64,000 nucleotides of DNA from Aquabacter sp965279295 (GCA_965279295.1 CBDIHQ010000018.1); one strand, 5' to 3'. Positions 53,017 through 61,681 are shown, counted from the stretch's first letter. The notes: a model not told the origin generated them from the sequence alone. Translations and numbers: made by a program.

Positions 53017-53832
53017 TCACATGAGGGTGGCGCCGGCCTTGGCCAGGATGTCGGGGAAGGACGGGCCGGCGAGCACGTCATATTCCCGCGCGCGCTGGGT
53101 CGTCAGCGGATCGCGCGCGGCCAGCACCTCATCGACGAATCCGGGATGCACCATCATCAACCCCTTGTCCGGCAGGCCGGCGACAACATGCGCCAGCAGT
53201 GGCTCGAACGCAGTGCCGGAGGCAAAGACATAGGCGCCCGCGAACCCCTTGTTGGTGGAGAGCCTGCGCGCCGCCGCCGCCTTCGCCTCGCCGCGTGAAA
53301 GCGCGCTGATCAAACGGCCCTTCGCATCGAAACCCTGGCGGGCCGCGGGCGCCGCCGTGCAGTCGCGCACCCAGGCCGCCGGCGCGTGGCGCTGGGTCGC
53401 ATCGAGGACGATGCCCCGGATGCCCGGCAGGACATGCGCATGCTGGTGGCCGTCCACATGGTCGGGGGGATGGCCGAACGCCGCCGCGAACGCCGCGAAC
53501 TGGGCGTCGACCTCCGCCGCCACCGCCTTGCGGTCGATCCGCCGGGTGAAGGCCGCCGCCATCAGCCGACCCATGGAGGGTAATTTATCGCCCCCCAGCG
53601 GCCCGGCCGCGCATGGCTTAAATCCGCCGGTGAGGGTCAGATGCAGCCCGATGCTGGCGCCGCTGCCCTCCGCCGCCTCACACAGGCGCTGGGCCTCCTC
53701 GCCAAGATCGGGAAACAGGGTCATGACCGAGGTGGCGTTGATGCGCCGGTTCTCGATCAGCGCGCGGATCGCCCTGGAGACGCCGGGGGCGATGCCGTAA
53801 TCGTCGGCGCAGATGCGGATACGCTTGTGCAT
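53017..53832 (-). CDS. ChbG/HpnK-type carbohydrate deacetylase
   Basis: A 271-residue YdjC-fold deacetylase with metal/catalytic motifs ADDYG at residue 9, GLHLTLTGG, and DGHQHAHVLP. Relatives remove acetyl from chitooligosaccharides (ChbG) or N-acetylglucosaminyl hopanoids (HpnK). It starts 8 bp downstream of the GT2 stop and is probably co-transcribed with it, so its substrate may be the product of that glycosyltransferase. Confidence 0.88.
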   Translation of the reverse strand: MHKRIRICADDYGIAPGVSRAIRALIENRRINATSVMTLFPDLGEEAQRLCEAAEGSGASIGLHLTLTGGFKPCAAGPLGGDKLPSMGRLMAAAFTRRIDRKAVAAEVDAQFAAFAAAFGHPPDHVDGHQHAHVLPGIRGIVLDATQRHAPAAWVRDCTAAPAARQGFDAKGRLISALSRGEAKAAAARRLSTNKGFAGAYVFASGTAFEPLLAHVVAGLPDKGLMMVHPGFVDEVLAARDPLTTQRAREYDVLAGPSFPDILAKAGATLM

Positions 53833-53840
53833 GGCGCCGC

Positions 53841-54890
53841 TCAGGACACCGTCTGGCGAACAGCGGCACGCGGTGCCTCTTCCACCGGTGCGGGTGTCTC
53901 GGCATGGTGGAGCACATGGCCTGCAACGAAATAAACCGGGCGCGCCTTAATCTCCGACAGCACGCGGGCGATGTATTCCCCCAGCACCGCCATCACCAGA
54001 AGCTGCACGCCGCCCATCACCATGACGCCCACCACCACGGAGGGATATCCGGGCAGCGGAATGCCCCACACGAGGCGCTCCACGATGATCCACATGCCGT
54101 AGAGAAACGCCGCGCCCGCGAGCATCGCCCCGGTCAGGCCGGCGAGACGCAGCGGTGCGGGCGAGAAGGATGTGAGCCCTTCCATCGAAAGGCCAAGCAG
54201 GCGGAGGAAGCTCCAACTGCTCGCCCCATGCATCCGCGCTTGAGGTCGATAGGGCACGGCAACCTGACGAAAGCCGATCCAAGAAGACAGACCCTTGAAG
54301 AAGCGGTTGCGTTCCGGCAGGCGGCGCATCGCCGCGGCGGCGCGGGGCGACATCAGGCGGAAATCCGCCGCATCCTCGGGAATGCGGGTGGAGGCACCAA
54401 AATTCAGCAGCCGGTAAAACAGCTTCACAAACAGCCGGCGGGAGGTCGGTTCGTCGGAGCGATCGGCCTTTACGGCATAGGCGACATCGTAGCCCTGGTC
54501 CTTCCAGAGGCCGACGAAGGTCTCGATCATCTCGGGCGGGTGCTGGCCGTCGCCGTCCATGAACATGAGCGCGTCGCCGCGCGCATGGTCGAGCCCGGCG
54601 AGCAATGCGGCTTCCTTGCCGAAATTCCGGGAGAGGGCGATGGTCTGAACATCCACGCCCAGCGCGGGGAGTTCCGCCGCCAGGGCTGCTGTCGCGTCCC
54701 GGCTACCGTCGTCCACGTAGACGATCTCGATCCGCATGTCGCGCGCGAGCGCGACGCGGATGGCACAGGCACTCAGCCTCTCGTGAAAGGCGTCGATGCC
54801 GTCAGCCTCGTTGAAGACGGGAACGACGATGCTCAGGTCCGGTGTCACCGCTGCGCGTCCATGGTTTTCGGCATAATGCCGAGCCTCCAT
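53841..54890 (-). CDS. Family 2 glycosyltransferase, GtrB/DPM-like
   Basis: A 349-residue membrane glycosyltransferase. The GT-A domain has SIVVPVFNEADGIDAF, VDDGSRDAT, FMDGDGQHPPEMI, a DFRLM motif and RNRFFKGLSSWIGFRQ, as in polyisoprenyl-phosphate sugar transferases (GtrB, ArnC, DPM). Two C-terminal membrane helices follow (residues about 240-310), then LGEYIARVLSEIKARPVYF. It would load a sugar on a polyprenyl-phosphate carrier at the inner membrane. The paired ChbG-type deacetylase suggests an N-acetylated sugar, which is inference. Confidence 0.9.
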   Translation of the reverse strand: MEARHYAENHGRAAVTPDLSIVVPVFNEADGIDAFHERLSACAIRVALARDMRIEIVYVDDGSRDATAALAAELPALGVDVQTIALSRNFGKEAALLAGLDHARGDALMFMDGDGQHPPEMIETFVGLWKDQGYDVAYAVKADRSDEPTSRRLFVKLFYRLLNFGASTRIPEDAADFRLMSPRAAAAMRRLPERNRFFKGLSSWIGFRQVAVPYRPQARMHGASSWSFLRLLGLSMEGLTSFSPAPLRLAGLTGAMLAGAAFLYGMWIIVERLVWGIPLPGYPSVVVGVMVMGGVQLLVMAVLGEYIARVLSEIKARPVYFVAGHVLHHAETPAPVEEAPRAAVRQTVS

Positions 54891-54944
54891 TTAGAGCCAC
54901 TGGGAGCGGGGGACGATAGTTTCAAAAAAAATTTCATCCTTTTT

Positions 54945-54969
54945 GGAACCCTTCCTTCGAGCCGCAGTT
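54945..54969 (+). promoter_or_regulatory. Candidate EcfG-type promoter
   Basis: GGAAC at 54945-54949, 16 bases, then AGTT at 54966-54969. The general-stress sigma EcfG (sigma-T) of Alphaproteobacteria recognises GGAAC-N16/17-CGTT; only the first base of the -10 differs. A start point about 7 bp later would fall at the foot of the first hairpin of the RNA below. Confidence 0.5.
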
Positions 54970-54975
54970 CACTCA

Positions 54976-55048
54976 TCGGAACGATCGACTCCCCCCCTTG
55001 ATCGTTTCATCTGACGCGGCCGCCTCTCCCCCGGGCGGCCGCGTTTTC
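54976..55048 (+). ncRNA. Candidate stress small RNA with C-rich loops
   Basis: About 73 nt, between divergent genes. Hairpin 1 is a 9-bp stem with one G-U pair (54978-54986 with 55000-55008) and a 13-nt loop holding seven consecutive C. Hairpin 2 (55015-55024 with 55034-55043) is a perfect 10-bp GC stem with a C-rich loop (TCTCCCCCG), followed by TTTT, a Rho-independent terminator. No open frame or ribosome site precedes the terminator, so it serves no protein gene. C-rich loops of this sort pair with G-rich ribosome sites, as in GsrN of Caulobacter. 5' end is estimated. Confidence 0.5.
55015..55047 (+). terminator. Terminator of the candidate sRNA
   Basis: Perfect stem CGCGGCCGCC / GGCGGCCGCG with a 9-nt loop, followed by TTTTC. 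There is no upstream plus-strand protein gene within the gap, which is why I invoke a small RNA. Confidence 0.8.
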
Positions 55049-55166
55049 ATTTGTGACAAGCGCACTGCACATACCCTTGATTTCGGCTTGCGCGGGATCA
55101 ATACCGTCATTCGAGCCTACCATTAGGGTAATGTGGTGTCGTCGATGCGGCACGGGGGAGACGCCA

Positions 55167-56000
55167 ATGATCCGGGATATCCTTGTGAACCTCACGCAGG
55201 GGACCGAGAGGGACGCGGCAGCAGCGTTCGCCGTGAGTATCGCGAAGACATTTTCCGCACACATCACCGGTCTTGCGGTCTCCTATGAAATCGATGTGCC
55301 GCCCTTCTACATGGGTGCTGTGCCGACCGATTTCATCGAGACCCAGGTGCAGGAGAACGAGGCCGCAGCCGCGCAGGCATCCGAAGTGTTCGGACGGGCG
55401 GCGACGGAAGCGGGCTTGAGCTATGAGGTGAGAACTCTCAGCGCCTCGCTCGGGGTTGCCGCAAATAAATTCGCGCAGATGGCGCGCCTGTTCGACCTGA
55501 CCGTGGTCGCTCAGCCCGACCCGGACCGGCCGGGGCCGGAAGAGGTGATCGCGGAGACTGTGCTTCTCGATTCGGGCCGCGCGGTCCTGCTGGTGCCGTA
55601 TGTTCAGAAAGCGACCTATGGCGGCGGACGCGCCGTGGTCGCCTGGGACGGAAGCCGCGCCGCCGCGCGGGCGCTGGCCGAGGCCCTCCCACTGCTTCAT
55701 CGCTCCGAGGTGGTAGAGGTGCTGCGCGTGGTGCGCGGCAGCACTGCGGAGGACGAAAGCGCCGAGGAGGTGGTTCGCCATCTCGCCAGGCACGGCCTTT
55801 CAGCGCGGACCCACGTCCTGCGACTGGGGCCGGGCGAAGCCAGCATCGCCCAGGCGATCCTCAACGAAGTGTCTGACCAGGGCGCAGACCTCGTGGTGAT
55901 GGGCGGCTACGGCCACTCCCGCCTGCGGGAACTGGTCATGGGCGGCGTCACCCGCGAAATCCTCTCCACCATGACAGTCCCGGTCCTGATGGCCCATTGA
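55167..56000 (+). CDS. Universal stress protein with two Usp domains
   Basis: A 277-residue protein with tandem Usp folds. The first domain (residues 1-140) is degenerate. The second (150-277) carries the ATP-type motif GGYGHSRLRELVMGG and a VPVLMAH terminus. Usp proteins accumulate under starvation and stress. GGGGGAG precedes the ATG. The gene lies just downstream of the candidate sRNA and could share general-stress control. Confidence 0.9.
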   Translation: MIRDILVNLTQGTERDAAAAFAVSIAKTFSAHITGLAVSYEIDVPPFYMGAVPTDFIETQVQENEAAAAQASEVFGRAATEAGLSYEVRTLSASLGVAANKFAQMARLFDLTVVAQPDPDRPGPEEVIAETVLLDSGRAVLLVPYVQKATYGGGRAVVAWDGSRAAARALAEALPLLHRSEVVEVLRVVRGSTAEDESAEEVVRHLARHGLSARTHVLRLGPGEASIAQAILNEVSDQGADLVVMGGYGHSRLRELVMGGVTREILSTMTVPVLMAH

Positions 56001-56008
56001 TAAAGAAA

Positions 56009-56034
56009 ATGGCGCGCCGTAGTGGGCGCGCCAT
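56009..56034. terminator. Bidirectional stem-loop terminator
   Basis: Perfect 10-bp stem ATGGCGCGCC / GGCGCGCCAT with a 6-nt loop between two convergent genes. The minus strand has TTTCTTTA after it, so it serves trcR best; the plus strand has a weaker T-containing tail. Confidence 0.8.
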
Positions 56035-56067
56035 CTTGAACTCTTAGGTTGAGCCGACCTTTTGGGC

Positions 56068-56742
56068 TCACTCGCCCTTCTTCGACCCGCCCAGCTTGGC
56101 AAATACGGTTTCCAGATCGAGCGATTCCCGACGGGGGCGCGCGTCGTCCTGATTGCGTGTGGTCTGGTCGGCGGGAAGCAGTGTGGCGCTCCGCTCGTCC
56201 TGGGCGCTGGCCGGCCGGTCCTTGGCGGCGCGCTGCACTTCGATATCGAGATCGATCTGGCTGCACAGGCCGAGCGTCACCGGATCCATCGGCGCGAGGG
56301 ACGGCGAGTTCCAGTGCGTGCGCTCCTTGATGGCTTGGATCGTTGCCTTGGTCGTGCCGACCAAGCGGATGATCTGCGCATCCTTCAGTTCGCCATGGTT
56401 GCGGACCAGCCAGAGAATCGCGTTGGGCCGGTCATGACGGCGCGAAACCGGGGTGTAGCGCGGCCCCTTGCGGGTCTTCTTTTCGGGCAGGCGGACCTTC
56501 GATTCCAGCAGGCGCAGCCGGCGGTTCTCGTCCTTCTCGGCGAGATCGATCTCGTCGCGGGAAAGCTGACCGGTGGAAATCGGGTCGAGCCCCTTGATCC
56601 CCTGCGCAACTTCGCCGTCGGCGATGCCCTTGACCTCAAGGGCGTGGAGTTTGCAGAAGTCTCCGATCTGCTCGAACGTCAGCGCCGTGTTTTCGACCAG
56701 CCATACGGCGGTCGCCTTCGGCATGAGGGGTGTGTTCGACAT
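56068..56742 (-). CDS. trcR: Cell-cycle transcriptional regulator TrcR (DUF1013)
   Basis: A 224-residue protein with the DUF1013 pattern: MPKATAVWLVENTALTFEQI, FCKLHALEVKGIADGEVAQG, YTPVSRRHDRPNAILWLVRN, and IIRLVGTTKATIQAI, which is HTH-like. This family is restricted to Alphaproteobacteria. It is annotated as TrcR, tied to cell-cycle control in Caulobacter. With ctrA it gives this window two cell-cycle regulators. Confidence 0.88.
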   Translation of the reverse strand: MSNTPLMPKATAVWLVENTALTFEQIGDFCKLHALEVKGIADGEVAQGIKGLDPISTGQLSRDEIDLAEKDENRRLRLLESKVRLPEKKTRKGPRYTPVSRRHDRPNAILWLVRNHGELKDAQIIRLVGTTKATIQAIKERTHWNSPSLAPMDPVTLGLCSQIDLDIEVQRAAKDRPASAQDERSATLLPADQTTRNQDDARPRRESLDLETVFAKLGGSKKGE

Positions 56743-57083
56743 AGGGGGCGGCCTCTCGGCGTCTTGATTGATCTTCGGCTCTCAAGCCGCTGGCATAAGG
56801 GATCCGTCGCTCGCCCTTCTTCTCGGGCGAACCGCGGATCTCGCAATGTCCGGGATAATAACAACATAGGCGCCCCCGCGATCCGATGCAAATGGCGCGG
56901 CACACCGGCCGGTCGATTTCCAAGAGCACGCCGGTGTCAGGGTGTTCCCAAACCCGCGAACCAATTCAAGACCAAGCCAATCGAGGAACAACCTGCGGCA
57001 GCTGTGCCGTCCCGGTCTTTCTGCCTGCCCCGGCTGCCCTGACGCACTTGACACATCTCGCGCGTCGCCCTCATTCATGGCCG
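56743..57083. other. Divergent promoter region of trcR and ispH
   Basis: 341 bp without a recognised gene. A TTGACA at 57048-57053 lies 31 bp before the ispH ATG. Its -10 would fall at 57071-57076 (TCATTC, a poor match), giving a very short or absent leader. No GAnTC cluster or palindrome stands out. Confidence 0.4.
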
Positions 57084-58064
57084 ATGCAATTGGTTGCCGA
57101 TCCCGCCCCCAAGCCCACCCTGCGCGTGATGCTGTGCGCGCCGCGCGGCTTCTGCGCGGGCGTGGTGCGGGCGATCGATGCGGTCGAGCAGGCGCTTAAG
57201 ATCTATGGACCGCCGGTCTATGTGCGCCATGAGATCGTGCACAATAAATATGTGGTCGAGGGCCTGAAGCGGAAGGGCGCGATCTTCGTCGAGGAATTGT
57301 CCGAGGTTCCCGCCGGCCGCGCGCCAGTGATTTTTTCCGCCCACGGTGTGCCCAAGTCCGTGCCGGAAGATGCCGCGCAGCGGAATATGTTCGCCATCGA
57401 CGCCACCTGCCCGCTCGTCACCAAGGTGCATCGCGAAGCGCAGGTGCATTACAAGAAGGGCCGGGACATCCTGCTGATCGGCCACGCCCGGCACCCGGAA
57501 GTCATCGGCACCATGGGGCAATTGCCGGAAGGGGCCGTGACCCTGATCGAGACCGCGCAGGACGCGCGCACCTTCACGCCGCGCGACCCGTCCAACCTCG
57601 CCTATGCCACGCAGACCACGCTCTCGCTTGATGACACGGCAGAGATTGTGGACATCCTGCGCCAGCGGTTCCCCACCATGGCCGCGCCGCACAAGGAAGA
57701 CATCTGCTACGCTACCACCAACCGACAGGAGTCGGTGAAGAAGGTGGCGCCCCATGTGGATGCCATGGTGGTGGTGGGTGCGCCCAATTCGTCCAACTCC
57801 CAGCGCCTGCGGGAGGCGGCAGAGCGTGCCGGCTGCAAGATTTCAGTCTTGCTCCAGCGGGCCGCGGATATCGATTGGCCGCAGTTTTCCGGCATCACCT
57901 CGCTTGGCGTCACCGCCGGGGCCTCCGCGCCGGAAATTCTGGTCGAGGAAATCCTCGATGCGTTCGCCCTGCGCTTCACCCTTGAGGTCGAGACCGTGAC
58001 GGCAGCCGAGGAAAACGTGTTCTTCCCCCTTCCCCGGGCCCTGCGCCCCGACGCGGCGGAGTAG
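57084..58064 (+). CDS. ispH: 4-hydroxy-3-methylbut-2-enyl diphosphate reductase
   Basis: The last enzyme of the MEP isoprenoid pathway, an Fe-S protein making IPP and DMAPP. The 326-residue protein has the cluster Cys in APRGFCAGVVRAID (Cys24), another in DATCPLVTKVH, and the third in the C-terminal half near ERAGCKI; AHGVP, ATTNRQ and NSSNSQRL motifs are kept. I chose the ATG at 57084 because the upstream extension of the frame has no homology. It is followed after 3 bp by thrB. Confidence 0.93.
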   Translation: MQLVADPAPKPTLRVMLCAPRGFCAGVVRAIDAVEQALKIYGPPVYVRHEIVHNKYVVEGLKRKGAIFVEELSEVPAGRAPVIFSAHGVPKSVPEDAAQRNMFAIDATCPLVTKVHREAQVHYKKGRDILLIGHARHPEVIGTMGQLPEGAVTLIETAQDARTFTPRDPSNLAYATQTTLSLDDTAEIVDILRQRFPTMAAPHKEDICYATTNRQESVKKVAPHVDAMVVVGAPNSSNSQRLREAAERAGCKISVLLQRAADIDWPQFSGITSLGVTAGASAPEILVEEILDAFALRFTLEVETVTAAEENVFFPLPRALRPDAAE

Positions 58065-58067
58065 GAC

Positions 58068-59033
58068 GTGGCGGTCTATACGGACGTCACGGCGCCGCAG
58101 CTGGATGCGTTCCTCGCGCGCTACGACATCGGCACGCTGGTGTCGTACCATGGCATCGCCGAGGGCGTGGAAAACTCCAACTTCCTGCTCCAGACCACGC
58201 GTGGCACCTACATCCTCACGCTTTATGAAAAGCGCGTCGCGCCGCAGGATCTGCCGTTCTTCGTCGGACTGATGCAGCATCTCGCCCGGAACGGCATCTC
58301 CTGCCCCCAGCCGGTGGCGACGCGCGACGGAGAAACCCTGGGCGAACTGTCCGATCGCCCAGCCGCAATCGTCACCTTCTTGCGCGGCGTGTCGGTGCGT
58401 CGGCCGGCGGTCGCCCATTGCGGCCAGCTCGGCGCCGAACTTGCGCGGCTGCATCTCGCCGGTTCGGACTTTGCCATGCGGCGGGAAAACGCCCTCTCGG
58501 TCTCCGGCTGGCGTCCGCTCTATGAGGCGGCGGGCGCGCGCGCAGACAGTGTTGCGAGGGGCCTTTCGCGCACCATTGAGGTTGAGCTTGCCGAGTTGGA
58601 GGCCCAGTGGCCCGCCGGCCTGCCGGCGGGCGTCATCCATGCCGACCTGTTCCCGGATAACGCTTTCTTCCTGGACGACAAGCTCTCCGGCATCATCGAC
58701 TTCTATTTCGCCTGCACCGACCTCTACGCCTACGACGTCGCGGTCTGCCTCAACGCCTGGTGCTTCGAGCAGGATGGCGCGTTCAACGCCACCAAGGGCC
58801 GGGCACTGCTGGCCGGCTACGGCGAGGTTCGCCCGCTTCTGCCGGAAGAAGCGGAAGCCCTTCCCCGGCTGGCGCGCGGCGCTGCTTTGCGCTTCCTGCT
58901 GACGCGACTGGTGGATTGGCTGAACGTGCCGGACGGCGCCCTGGTGAAGCCCAAGGACCCGCTGGAATATCTGCGCAAGCTCAGGGTTCACAGCGCCATG
59001 GAAAGTGCCCGCGACTACGGCCTCGCCGCGTGA
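58068..59033 (+). CDS. thrB: Homoserine kinase type II
   Basis: Phosphorylates homoserine for threonine synthesis. The 321-residue protein is the aminoglycoside phosphotransferase-like form, not the GHMP kinase form: GIAEGVENSNFLLQT, GVIHADLFPDNAFF (catalytic Asp), and GIIDFYFACTD (metal-binding Asp). GTG start, 3 bp after the ispH stop. Its stop overlaps the rnhA GTG as GTGA. Confidence 0.93.
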   Translation: MAVYTDVTAPQLDAFLARYDIGTLVSYHGIAEGVENSNFLLQTTRGTYILTLYEKRVAPQDLPFFVGLMQHLARNGISCPQPVATRDGETLGELSDRPAAIVTFLRGVSVRRPAVAHCGQLGAELARLHLAGSDFAMRRENALSVSGWRPLYEAAGARADSVARGLSRTIEVELAELEAQWPAGLPAGVIHADLFPDNAFFLDDKLSGIIDFYFACTDLYAYDVAVCLNAWCFEQDGAFNATKGRALLAGYGEVRPLLPEEAEALPRLARGAALRFLLTRLVDWLNVPDGALVKPKDPLEYLRKLRVHSAMESARDYGLAA

Positions 59034-59482
59034 GCAATCCGGTTGAAATCTGGACTGACGGCGCCTGCTCGGGAAATCCCGGCCCCGGCGGATGGGGGGC
59101 GATCCTGCGCTCTGGCACGCACGAGAAGGAACTCTCCGGCGGAGAGCAACACACCACCAACAATCGCATGGAGCTGATGGCCGCCATCAGCGCTCTGGAA
59201 GCCCTGAAGAAGCCCGGCACAGCCGTCGCGCTGCACACCGACAGCGAATACATGCGCAACGGTGTCATGAAATGGATGGCCGGGTGGCGCCGCAACGGCT
59301 GGCGCACCGCCGACAAGAAGCCGGTAAAGAACCAGGACCTGTGGGAGCGCCTCGACGCGGCCCTCAAACAACACCAGGTGGAATGGCACTGGGTCAAGGG
59401 CCACGCCGGCAACGAGCTGAACGAGCGCGCCGACGAACTCGCCCGCCAGGGCATGGCACCCTTCAAACTCACCCGCGCTTGA
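59030..59482 (+). CDS. rnhA: Ribonuclease HI
   Basis: A 150-residue enzyme that cuts RNA in RNA-DNA hybrids. Catalytic residues are at the expected places: Asp10 in WTDGACSGNPGPGG, Glu48 in NRMELMA, Asp71 in LHTDSEYM, and Asp in NERADELA. GTG start overlaps the thrB stop by four bases. ispH-thrB-rnhA is a common alphaproteobacterial operon. Confidence 0.95.
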   Translation: MSNPVEIWTDGACSGNPGPGGWGAILRSGTHEKELSGGEQHTTNNRMELMAAISALEALKKPGTAVALHTDSEYMRNGVMKWMAGWRRNGWRTADKKPVKNQDLWERLDAALKQHQVEWHWVKGHAGNELNERADELARQGMAPFKLTRA

Positions 59483-59570
59483 TCTCTTTTGCAACCTTGT
59501 CCCGTGCGCATGCAGCGTGAGCGGAATGCGACCCGGGACCCACAACGGACCGCCGAAGGCGCTTCTCTTC

Positions 59571-59595
59571 ATTTCCGCCGCCGCGCGGCGGAAAT
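59571..59595. repeat. Perfect hairpin downstream of rnhA
   Basis: An 11-bp perfect stem ATTTCCGCCGC / GCGGCGGAAAT around CGC. No T run follows. The next 100 bp (59605-59690) holds a degenerate palindrome with TCCCGG and CCGGGA ends and CTTCGGCTTCGC-like internal repeats, resembling rhizobial intergenic repeat elements. Confidence 0.6.
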
Positions 59596-59693
59596 GCTCT
59601 CAACGCTGATCGCGGTGTGTCCCGGCTTCGCCGGAACTTTTGCGCTGGATCCCGGCTCGGCGCTCAGCCTTCGGCTTCGCTTGTCCGGGAAAA

Positions 59694-59724
59694 GCGTCAC
59701 CCAGGTCAAAACCCTGGGTGACGC
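59694..59724 (-). terminator. Terminator of potF
   Basis: Perfect 12-bp stem GCGTCACCCAGG / CCTGGGTGACGC with a 7-nt loop. On the minus strand it is followed by TTTTC, so it ends potF. Confidence 0.85.
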
Positions 59725-59730
59725 AGCTTT

Positions 59731-60837
59731 TCACTTGCCGCGCTTGAAGCTGCTCCAGGTCTTCGTCACCACCCGCTGGACATCCTGCGGATAGGTTGTG
59801 ACCGTGAACAGCAGGTCGAACGTCGCCTTGTCGGGATAGATCGAGGGATTGCTCAAAATATCCTTGTCGATGAACTTCTGCGAGGCGAGGTTGCCGTTTG
59901 CATAAGAGATGAAGTTGGTGTTCTTCGCCGCGACTTCGGGACGGTTCATGTAGTTGATGAAGGTCAGCGCCTCATCCACGTTCTTCGCATCCTTGGGGAT
60001 AGCGAAATTGTCGAACCACATCAGCGCGCCTTCCTTGGGGATGACATAGCCGATGTTAATGGGCTTCTTCTTGCTCTTCTTGGCCGCGTCCTCGGCCCTT
60101 GTCTTGGCCTGGAAAATGTCGCCCGACCACGCCACCGCAATGCAGATGTCGCCGCGCGCCATCGCATTGATGATGCCGCCGGAATCGAACTTGCGGATGA
60201 ACGGCCGCACCTTCATGAGCATTTCGCCGGCCTTGGCGATGTCTTCAGGCTTCTTCGAATCAGGATCGAGGCCGAGATAGCGCATCGCGGCGGGAATGAC
60301 TTCCTCCGGCGCGTCCAGAACGTAGACGCCGCAATCCTTGAGCTTGGAGAGGTTTTCCGGCTTGAAGATGATGTCCCAGGTGTTCAGGGGGACATCGCCC
60401 AGCCGCTGCTTCACCGCGTCGACATTGTAGCCGATGCCCGTGGTCCCCCACATATAGTTCACGGCGTAGTCGTTGCCGGGATCATACACCGCGAGGCGGG
60501 TGGTGATGTCGGGCCACATGTTGGCGAGGTTGGGCAGCTTGGACTTATCGAGCTTCTGGAACACGCCGGCCTTGATCTGGCGCTGAAGGAAGGAGCCGGT
60601 CGGCACCACCACGTCATAGCCGGTCTTGCCGGCCAACAGCTTGGTTTCAAGCACCTCGTTGCTGTCGAAAACGTCGTACCGCACCTTGATGCCGGTTTCC
60701 TTGGTGAAGTCTTCAAGGACCGATTCGTCGATGTAATCCGACCAGTTGAAAACGTTGAGCACCTTCTGCTGGGCCTGCGCCGGCAGAGCGCTCATGGCGA
60801 TCATTCCGGCCGCGGCCACAAGGGCTAGGCGACGCAT
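59731..60837 (-). CDS. potF: Periplasmic putrescine/spermidine-binding protein
   Basis: A 368-residue exported protein: signal peptide (LALVAAAGMIAMSALPAQA), then a type II solute-binding fold with VLNVFNWSDYIDESVLEDF, the start typical of PotD/PotF, and DVVVPTGSFLQRQI, YMWGTTGIGYN, GALMWFDNFAIP. It binds polyamines for an ABC importer whose other genes are not in the window. AGGAG precedes the ATG. speB, which makes putrescine, lies far upstream and is unlinked. Confidence 0.92.
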   Translation of the reverse strand: MRRLALVAAAGMIAMSALPAQAQQKVLNVFNWSDYIDESVLEDFTKETGIKVRYDVFDSNEVLETKLLAGKTGYDVVVPTGSFLQRQIKAGVFQKLDKSKLPNLANMWPDITTRLAVYDPGNDYAVNYMWGTTGIGYNVDAVKQRLGDVPLNTWDIIFKPENLSKLKDCGVYVLDAPEEVIPAAMRYLGLDPDSKKPEDIAKAGEMLMKVRPFIRKFDSGGIINAMARGDICIAVAWSGDIFQAKTRAEDAAKKSKKKPINIGYVIPKEGALMWFDNFAIPKDAKNVDEALTFINYMNRPEVAAKNTNFISYANGNLASQKFIDKDILSNPSIYPDKATFDLLFTVTTYPQDVQRVVTKTWSSFKRGK

Positions 60838-60944
60838 AGTGTTCTCCTCTCGAAGGTCCAAGGAGGCCGTTCGTCGGCCTCGCTGCCAGCAAGGCTATTG
60901 CGGGAACTTCGCAGGCTCAACACCCTTCGGCGCCGCAGCACCGC

Positions 60945-61154
60945 TCAAGCCACCATCGACATGGCACTTTGCAGCAGGCTGTTGCTGATCGCCTTGTCGA
61001 GCAGCACGAAAAACAGCAGCGCCAGGGCCGCCAGAGCCAGGAATATGCCGAACAGGATGAACGAGATGCGCCGCGTGAGGGCGGAGATGTTCATGAAACC
61101 CATCGCACCGGCGATGATCGAGATGATCAGAAAAATGACGGCGTATTTCAGCAT
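60945..61154 (-). CDS. DUF1328 small membrane protein
   Basis: A 69-residue protein with two hydrophobic helices (YAVIFLIISIIAGAMGF and FGIFLALAALALLFFVLL) and a basic link (TRRISF). This is the YtjA/DUF1328 pattern. GGAG lies upstream of the ATG. Function is unknown. Confidence 0.88.
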   Translation of the reverse strand: MLKYAVIFLIISIIAGAMGFMNISALTRRISFILFGIFLALAALALLFFVLLDKAISNSLLQSAMSMVA

Positions 61155-61213
61155 GTCTAAGCTCCGCTGTTCGCCGCTGGAACCCCATTGCCTAGCCGCG
61201 GGTTCCACTCACC

Positions 61214-61615
61214 TCAGGGGGTATTGAGCCAGCGGGTGATTTCCAGCTTCAGCTTGCGGAAATCCCAGAAGGCCGCCGCCAGTATGATCAGGGGTATCAG
61301 CGCGAACACCAGGGAGGTGGTCCCCGACCAACCCGCTGCGCCGCGTAGGAAATCGAACGCGAGGTACGTGGTGAGCAAGGTAATGAATGCGGCGAGCGCG
61401 AAATATGTCTTGCGGGTCAGGCGGGTGACGCCGAACGCCAGCAAGCCCGCCACCAGAAGTGCGCAAATCGTGCCCCAGACCCAGCCAAAACCGAACTGCA
61501 CGGCGACGAACCGTCCGGCGGACACGCAGAACATCACCAGCGCCGCCAGGAGCAGAAGCCCGGCGCGCAGACGGAGGATAGAGGACTTGCCAATCGGTGT
61601 TGTTTCAGATGCCAT
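61214..61615 (-). CDS. Four-helix membrane protein of unknown function
   Basis: A 133-residue protein with four hydrophobic segments and short loops (LRAGLLLLAALVMFCVSAG, VWGTICALLVAGLLAFG, YFALAAFITLLTTYLAF, LVFALIPLIILAAAFW). No named family is recognised. I prefer the ATG at 61615 because GAGGGAG is seven bases upstream; the ATG at 61621 is too close to it. Confidence 0.7.
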   Translation of the reverse strand: MASETTPIGKSSILRLRAGLLLLAALVMFCVSAGRFVAVQFGFGWVWGTICALLVAGLLAFGVTRLTRKTYFALAAFITLLTTYLAFDFLRGAAGWSGTTSLVFALIPLIILAAAFWDFRKLKLEITRWLNTP

Positions 61616-61681
61616 CGCCATGCTCCCTCAGCCTGGGCAGCATATCTCAACCGCGATCCTGCCGCACCTCGGAGCGTGAAC

